This document shows positions 57,365 through 64,000 of a stretch of 64,000 bases of DNA, piece by piece. The notes beneath the pieces were generated by a model, which was not told the origin of the DNA, did no database searches, and saw only the letters and a list, made by a program, of their open reading frames with translations. The stretch spans positions 12,322,567-12,386,566 of the forward strand of contig OY755170.1 of assembly GCA_963576735.1 (NCBI GenBank). Reading direction: 5' to 3'. Origin of the DNA: Bedellia somnulentella. Taxonomy: Eukaryota; Arthropoda; Insecta; Lepidoptera; Bedelliidae. The position numbers and the translations under genes were made by a program. Position 1 is the first letter of the stretch. Each line of letters begins with the position of its first letter.

Positions 57365-58842
57365 ATGACCCCAATTATAACAAAGATATTGTTATCATCC
57401 TTTTTATCCCGGAAAATTGGACCAATAAAATATTCACGCTTGATCGAACTCAGAGTACCGGAAAAAACGCCTACAGTTTGGCATAAGCAAATTTACAGTA
57501 CGGTACAGTTCTCCAAAATTAATAATGCGCATGCAAATCTTCGATAATTCTCGTATTCCGAAAAAACCCGAATGATTGAATCGTAAACGCCCTTAACAAT
57601 GCACTTGCATTCTGTATATTGTTTGAAAGTAGTATCATGTGTTCTCAAACGAAAACAATTCGGGCGGGCGGTGGCGGTTGCCGGGCAGTCAACGGTCCGT
57701 CTATGTCAATCGTCTTTACATATTGTTGGTGGCCGCACGTGTTCTCTCTGTGTGGAATTTATATAGAGCTGCTATCATGCACCCTTAATTATAACTTTTA
57801 TAATATGTACAATAATGTTTAGTTTGTAAAATAGTAAGTCTACTAACATTTTTCACGTATTTTTAATGTTAAAAATCAAAAACATTTACGCTAAATACAT
57901 ATAAGAAAGATATAAATGTATAAATAAACAAAGAGAAATAAAGGTATAAACAATATTAGTCCTCCTCCAATATTTTAATGTAAACCTATGTTTTTTTTCT
58001 CCTATTCAGTCTTCCGTCATATTTTCTTCTTCTAATATAAACCTGTGTTATTTAAATCTTTAAGCTAGCATCAATTAGACACAAGAAAAGTACTATAAAA
58101 TTTTCGAAGTAAATCAATCCAACAAAGATTGTAGCATATTCGCAACCGTGTGGATATCCTCGCATTTTGACTTATCAAACATCACGAAATTCGACATCGA
58201 CCCATCTAATCAAATTCCGTTACTGATAAATTATTGGAGCGAAGCTCCATTTACCCCCGACTTTTGTATTAGGCTTGTCACAGAACTCCTCCTAAACGGT
58301 TTATTTATTTATTAAAATATGTTACGTTATATACGGTTTATTTATTAATATTATGTTGTTAGTAGAAAGGCTTAATACTAGGGTTAGTTCTTATTTACAA
58401 TATATATACAATGTCGCACAGCGTGAGCATGCAGCGCGGACACGCGGAGTAATTAAGGCGAGTCCACCCTGGCAGCTATCATAGCCAAGACGCTGTTGGA
58501 GCTAGCCCACACCCTGTCGCGCATCGAGGCATACCTTTTTGCGCATGATAGCGAAGAAGCAATCAACCCTCGCGTCCGCGAACATTCCCGACGCACTGCA
58601 GAATATTATTATGCGATCACAGCCAGAAACGAGTGCAAACACAACTCGCGTGCGGCTTTAAAATTTTTCACTGTTCCAATGCAGCGAAGCAATAAAACAG
58701 TTTAAAACAACACATGTTTGATTTTGTCCGGCTTCGCTCCAAATTTCGGCATCCGAAGCAATCAAGCCCACTTAGTAAAATGCACTTAACCACTCTATAT
58801 ACATATCGTCACCCGACGCTCGGGGAACACGATCGTTGCCGA
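57365..58842. other. Unassigned DNA with two GC-richer patches
   Basis: 57655-57700 and 58430-58720 are richer in GC than their surroundings. The second holds a 69-codon open frame with no recognised domain. They may be transposon fragments. No supported gene. Confidence 0.35.
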
Positions 58843-60347
58843 ATAGTGACGTGGAAAAAAGTGATTTTCGTGTGCTTATTAAGCATTATTTCTTGCGAAA
58901 AAAACCATTACCGAGACCAAGGCTAAGCTTGATAAATACTATGAGGACTCTGCACCATCGATTTCAATGGTAAAAAAGTGGTTTACTGAATTTCGTTGTG
59001 GCCGTACAAGCACTGAAAATGCCGAACGTCTTGGATGCCCAGTTGAGGTCTCTACATCCGAAACAATCGAAAAAATTGACGATATGGTGTTGGCCGACCG
59101 AAGATTGAAAGTGCGAGAGATTGTGGAAGCCGTAAGGATCTCGCATGGCTCAGTGGTTTCAATTTTGAATGCTCACTTGGGCATGAGAAAGCTTTCCGCA
59201 AGATGGGTGCCGCGTTTGCTCACAGTCGACCACAAACGCAATCGTGTACTAACTTCACAGGAAGGTTTGGCGTTGTTTAATCGCAATGTGGAGGTGTTTT
59301 TGCGCCTTTTGTAACCGTGGACGAAACATGGATCCATCACAACTCACCAGAGACCAAACAACAGTCAAAACTGGGTTTCTAAGGGTGAATCGGCGCCAAA
59401 AAAGGCCAAGGTGGGTTTGTCAGCCAATAAAGTTATGGCGACTGTTTTTTGGGATGCACGTGGGATAATCCACATTGACTACCTACAAAAGGGACGAACA
59501 ATCAATGGGGAATATTATTCCAACTTATTGGACCGATTCAATGACGATTTGAAAAAAAACCGACCTCATTTGACCAAGAAAAAAGTTCTTTTCCACCAAA
59601 ACAATGCAAGGGTGCACACATGTGCAGTTGCCATGGCAAAAATCCATGAATTGGGCTATGAACTGCCACCTCATCCGCCCTATTCTCCAGATTTGGCTCC
59701 GAGCGACTACTACCAGGCTCCAATTTCACCAACGCGACAAGTGCTACAATTGTAAATTCATCAAGATCACTGTTACTATCACTAGCGTCACTATTACTCG
59801 CATGGAGAGCCATTTCGAAATACGCGTGTATCAACCACGAAATACTACAATTGTCACGCAAATCCGACAAGTGCTCAATCTCATGTCAAGATTCTACGAC
59901 AATTCTACAAATATGTCGACTAAAATAATAATTACTGTTTCACAACACAATTGTAATACATACAATTGTAGCAAAATGCCTGTCAAGTTTGTAAGCATTT
60001 CTATAGAAAATATTTCATAAAATTGTAATATGTCACAATTTGCTTGACAATTGTAGCTCGACATATGTCACTGACAATTGTAATCGTGGTGAAATTGGAG
60101 CCTGTTGTTCCCAAACCTGAAGAAATGGCTAGGTGGAAAAAGATTTGACTCCAATGATGAAGTCATCTCGCAAACAAAAGCCTATTTTGAGGACCTCGAC
60201 AAATATTTTTTTTTGGAAGGGATAAAAAAATTGGAGAAGCCTTGGACAAAGCTCAAGGGAGACTACGTTGAAAAATATAATTATTTTTTTATCAAAAAAT
60301 CTGTGTTTTATTCCAAAAGTCACGGACTTATTGACCCGCCCTCGTAG
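58843..60347 (+). pseudogene. Irritans-type mariner, dead and carrying a MITE
   Basis: From a GTG at 58851 (in place of ATG) the frame gives DFRVLIKHYFLRKK. A one-base loss in an A run near 58900 shifts it to YYEDSAPSISMVKKWFTEF, then VLADRRLKVREIVEAVRISH and LGMRKLSARWVPRLLTV. More frameshifts occur near 59310 and 59370. DETWIHHNSPETK keeps the first catalytic Asp. The second reads FHQNNARVHT, where HQDNARVH is usual, so Asp is replaced by Asn. The third is YSPDLAPSDY. After the MITE it resumes LFPNLKKWLGGKRF to LKGDYVEK. The 3' inverted end (GACTTATTGACCCGCCCTCG) is present at 60328-60347; the 5' end is missing. Confidence 0.9.
59714..60104. mobile_element. 391 bp MITE inserted without target duplication
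   Basis: The ends CAGGCTCCAATTTCACCA and TGGTGAAATTGGAGCCTG are perfect inverses. The interior repeats TACAATTGT / ACAATTGTA motifs. On removal, GACTACTAC joins TTGTTCCCA to give D-Y-Y-L-F-P, exactly the expected mariner sequence, so no duplicated bases are present. Confidence 0.9.
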
Positions 60348-61401
60348 TATAACGTAACTCAATTCTGGAAGATCCTGCGGTGTAAAGAATTTGATTAACA
60401 ATAAGTCCCTAATAACACCCTAATCAGCACAAGTAATCCCAGATTTGTGCAAGGGTGAAATGGTAATATCAGGACTCAGACCAACTAGAACGGAACGCGT
60501 CTTTATCGAGATCTCAAAACATTTTTTTCTGTATTTTTTTGCGGGGTGCGAAAGTTTTTGTCGAGTCATTGAAATTTATATCTACTTTAAATATAAATAA
60601 ATAAATACCAATTATATTTCTTGAAAACATTAGATTAGCTCGAGATTTAAAAATGTCTTTAAAAAAAGGAAGTTGTTCTCAATACATAAACATTCAGTGT
60701 ATAGAGCATGACCTTTGTTGATTTCAAATCCTGAATCGTGCTTTCACTTCTATATTATCAAAGTTATACGAGTGATCCATGTATCACCTTCGTGAAATTT
60801 GAAGAAAAATTCTTACAAAGCGACGACATGCACAGCCCATATAATATCTTGGAATACGGTACGGTAATACGATATCTTGGAATATATTCCAAGAAAACGT
60901 CAGATACTAAATGTCAAACTTACTCTGCAACCTCTTCGAGAATACAGATCCACAATCATAACTTGGCCGGCGGCGACTCTGGTACTACTGTCGCCATTTT
61001 GAAATTTCGGCCTGTCATTGTCAGTTAGTTCTTAACTAAATAAAAATTATAGGGTGACCTACGTATATAATAAATTATCACTTTCATTAATATTTTTTGT
61101 AGTGGAAACTTTTTTTCAAAGACAATTATTTTTATGATGTATCTTTGCTTATTGATAAACGCTTTTATGAAAATTATTATTTATATTGTTAAATTTTATC
61201 TAAGTAGGCTAACACCGTCCGAAAAGTTGTGCGCGCATCGATAGTCATACGGTGCGGGTTACGGGAAGTGGGGAAATGCTCCTGAATAAGATTTCACTTC
61301 GTATACACTGATGCGTGGGTTCTAATCCTAATGCGGGGATGTACCAATGTGTCATTTCTTAAGTAATAACTGTCTGACATATAAAAATACAAGGCAAATA
61401 C
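60348..61401. other. Unassigned DNA
   Basis: No domain-bearing frame. ATATCTTGGAATA is repeated at about 60843 and 60873. Otherwise unremarkable. Confidence 0.4.
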
Positions 61402-61767
61402 GACGTGATAGCTTAATGGGTAGAACACCGGTTAACGTGCAAGCGACTAGTGTTCAAATCCCGAATCGGGCCTACACCAATTTGTCTTTTCTAAAGTCAT
61501 ATGTGTGGTTAATTTATCACGGTTGTTAACGGTGAGGGAAAAATCGTGAGATAACCCACATGGCTGAGTTGTACTTAGTGGTGTGACAGTGTATTCGTAC
61601 AAAACGGCAATAGGCCTACCCCCTATCACGTGAGTACACTGTCCATGCAAAACGTGGGTACTCTGAACACCACTTGACAAAGTCACGTGATGTTCAGAAG
61701 TATTAGTACCTCTGCCAAACCCCTTCGGGGGTATTCGGCGAGAACGTTTATGTTATGTTATATGTTA
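61402..61767 (+). mobile_element. SINE-A, full length
   Basis: Head GACGTGATAGCTTAATGGGT (A-box) and GTGTTCAAATCCCGAATCGG (B-box). The body contains ATCACGTGAGTACACTGTCC and GTCACGTGATGTTCAGAAG, and the tail is TTTATGTTATGTTATATG. Best reference copy for this family in the window. Confidence 0.88.
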
Positions 61768-62213
61768 CAAGGCTGTTAACAGCAATAAAAAAGTGCCCAT
61801 AAATTCACTGACCCAGCAAAATGAATGACCCAAACGATATCTGATGTTTAGAATTATTTTTTCTGTGCCACCTTTTTAGGGGATCTATGTGTAAATATGA
61901 AATGTTAAAGACAGTACACAACAAGGTAAGCCTCTAATTTACAGGATTTAAAAAATGATTTTAAGTAGTTACCCACTTGTTAACTCTGAGTGGCACAAAT
62001 AACAAATCCTTGAGTATAAAGTAATGAAACAGCTTGCAGAAAAGTACAATTGGCAGTTTTATCGCTAAAAGCTTCCAGACAACATTTGGGAGGTAAGATC
62101 ATCAAATTTAGGATACACAGTCATTCGGGTAGACATACCAGACAAGGGCAAAAATAAATAAATATAATTAGCTTACATTAAAACGAACTTGTTTACTTAC
62201 AATAATAGTTATT
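61768..62213. other. AT-rich DNA, no Ddi1 last exon found
   Basis: Searched for a phase-0 exon completing the UBA domain; none is convincing here or up to 64000. Confidence 0.4.
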
Positions 62214-62456
62214 ACATACATATACTCAAGGCTGTAAATCCCTAGAAGGGGTAGCCCGAGCTAAGGAACTAGAAACTCCTCAGCCACTTTCGGAAAGTTG
62301 AGTGGGGTAAAGATGGTAAAATAAAGGTTATTGGTAATGGGTCTCCAACCGCTTCGCCCAAAAATCTCTTAAAAGCCCCAATACCGTTAGTCGCCTCTTA
62401 CGTACACCCACCGGCAGAAATGGGGTAGTGCTATTCTAAGCCGACACTACACAGCA
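62214..62456 (-). mobile_element. ~260 bp SINE-like repeat, full length
   Basis: (ATAC)n, TCAAGGCTGTAAATCCC to GCCGACACTACACAGC. Confidence 0.88.
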
Positions 62457-63068
62457 ACTAGTTATTAATTAAATGAATATTATATAAATTGTTTTATTAA
62501 GACATTTCAATACATAAATAAATTAGCCCGTATGATGTAAAGTTATTTCCCTTATAATGGTTATTTTTTATTTACTGGCAATACTAATATCGATGACAGC
62601 GACAGCCCTTACCGGCCAAGAAAAGATTGTGGATCTGTAAACAGTGTTCACGCCATGGCCATTTTAAATTCCGTATTTTAATGTGCCTCTGTTTATATTG
62701 TCTGTGATTTATCAGTTTATCGGATATCGGGCTTGCCCCTTCCACTAGGTAGAATTTGAAATTAAAATTACAACGTCAAACAATATAATAGCGCGTTTAA
62801 ATAAGTAACAAGACTGCTATTTACTAATAGTAATAGTTATTTGCATAAGAGGTTAGCTGACTGGAAACCTCATCAGACAGACACCCTCTATAATTTATTT
62901 ATGAAATGCAAGTCTCTTATGAGGTTTTGCCAGGTCAGTGATTTTGCTGTAAACAAACCGCGTGATTGTAATTTTTAATGACTTTAAATCATAGAATAGA
63001 AAACTTTATTGTTAAAACATTTTAATATATAATAATAATATTTTACCAAAATTTTTGTTAAAATACCG
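62457..63068. other. AT-rich DNA with a weak inverted repeat
   Basis: At about 62845-62940 GCTGACTGGAAACCTCAT and ATGAGGTTTTGCCAGGTCAG are inversely related with mismatches, possibly an old MITE. Confidence 0.4.
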
Positions 63069-63318
63069 CACTCTCAGAACGAAAGAGGCTCAACTCACAA
63101 ATAGTGATATTGAGTTACATTCATAGAGAGGCTTAAAAAAGTATATTCCAAAACAAAGGCACTTATTGTTATAGGGTCAGAAAATTCGCTATCCTGTTTT
63201 TTAACAATTAGTGCCTTTGTTTTACTATTCGTCGGATTGAGCATACCTTTTTATGTCTCTCTAGGATTGTAACTCAATATTACTATTTTTGAGTTGAGCC
63301 TCTTTCGTTTTGAGAGTG
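63069..63318. mobile_element. 250 bp inverted-repeat element
   Basis: CACTCTCAGAACGAAAGAGG pairs with CCTCTTTCGTTTTGAGAGTG. Inner segments (AAAACAAAGGCACTTATTGT / ACAATTAGTGCCTTTGTTTT) also pair, so most of the element folds. Confidence 0.8.
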
Positions 63319-63778
63319 TGTTATTTACTTTGAAAAATAAATTATTAACAATTATTTTAGTATGTTTGTTGTAAGTCTCAATATTTCATACATTTACGTC
63401 GTTGATAGCATCGCGATTATTTTATACAAAACTATATCCTTAGTTTCCTAACGTTTTTTTCCCTCCGCTTTAAAAAGGACTAAAAACTACAGAAATAAAG
63501 AACAAAGGGTATCGAATCAAGCAATCGAACTAATAGTATAAAGGGGAAGGTAGTTGGAATGTGAAACCTTTTCTCGAAAGTGCAGCGAAACGTTTTTAAG
63601 GATTTGGTTAGGTTCTTACTGTACTTTGGCTGGAAAGATATTTGGAAGTAAGATTTAACGTAAACCCATTATTCACCCCGTTCTATAGTGGATGATTCGA
63701 CGCGTTTCTATAGAACCACTTTAGGCTGGATTTTTCAAGAAATAAGGTACCGGATAGCTGGTTAATTATAAGTTTATT
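63319..63778. other. AT-rich DNA with possible relic of the 427 bp MITE family
   Basis: TTTAGGCTGGATTTTTCAAG followed by AATAAGG at about 63720 resembles the right end of 36395-36821 loosely. Confidence 0.35.
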
Positions 63779-64000
63779 ACTGTGTAGTGTTATCTTAAAA
63801 TAGCACATTTCTTCCCGCGTGTCCGTACGAGGTGACAATGGGTATGGGACTATTAAGTGCTTGTTTTGCTATACGATTGGAGTCACAGCAACAACGATAT
63901 TTTATTTTTATTATCTTTTGCCAATCAACTTCCGAAAGGAGCTGATGAATTTCTTATACTGAAGCTCTGGCTACCCTTTTTTGGGATTTATAGCCATGAG
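63779..64000 (+). mobile_element. ~260 bp SINE-like repeat, cut by window edge
   Basis: CTGTGTAGTGTTATCTTAAA to GGGATTTATAGCCATGAG, the end of the window. Confidence 0.75.

Noticed and set aside
58496..58705. 69-codon frame in a GC-richer patch as a possible Ddi1 last exon
   Set aside because: It does not resemble a UBA completion and lacks a suitable phase-0 acceptor.

Overview
This 64 kb window is AT-rich eukaryotic DNA, almost certainly from a moth or butterfly (Lepidoptera). The evidence is three intron-bearing genes with GT..AG splice sites, plus repeat families typical of that order: tRNA-derived SINEs, CR1/Jockey- and RTE-type LINE fragments, mariner elements, and many short inverted-repeat (MITE-like) transposons. 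There is no bacterial-style operon, CRISPR array or intact viral genome.

Layout. (1) Positions 1-4.4 kb hold transposon debris: a tandem pair of PIF/Harbinger-like elements, a GC-rich MITE, a LINE 3' fragment and an AT microsatellite. (2) Positions 4.4-11.9 kb, minus strand, hold a Cys-rich gene. Two shared upstream exons are followed by three separate stop-containing terminal exons, all in the same splice phase. This is compatible with three protein isoforms of 469, 412 and 718 residues. (3) Positions 14.15-28.6 kb, minus strand, hold a complete eight-coding-exon amino-acid transporter (Aa_trans/AVT1-like, 446 residues) with a likely non-coding first exon near 28.5 kb. One coding exon has a near-identical tandem copy that has lost its acceptor AG, and another has a decayed partial copy. 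(4) Positions 29.2-34.3 kb hold a nested transposon: a mariner split by a 5'-truncated CR1/Jockey-group LINE, itself split by a SINE, with a long-armed MITE in the mariner's other half. (5) Positions 34.3-45.2 kb are repeat-rich and gene-free, including a near-perfect 427 bp MITE with an 8 bp target duplication, self-nested and inverted SINEs, and a 1 kb fold-back element. (6) From 45.87 kb, plus strand, lies the ubiquitin-receptor/retroviral-like aspartyl protease Ddi1 (rngo orthologue). Eight exons are recovered to 56.16 kb; the end of the UBA domain is not found and probably lies beyond the right edge. (7) Positions 56.2-64 kb, probably the last Ddi1 intron, hold SINEs, a dead mariner carrying a MITE inserted without a target duplication, and further inverted repeats.

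The three genes have no evident functional link: a structural or possibly sperm-related protein, a membrane transporter and a proteostasis factor. The most informative features are the phase-matched triple terminal exons, the tandem exon duplications in the transporter, the TSD-less MITE that leaves the mariner frame exactly rejoinable, and a high-copy SINE that shares its 3' end and tail with a LINE family. All calls come from reading the sequence; no database search was possible.
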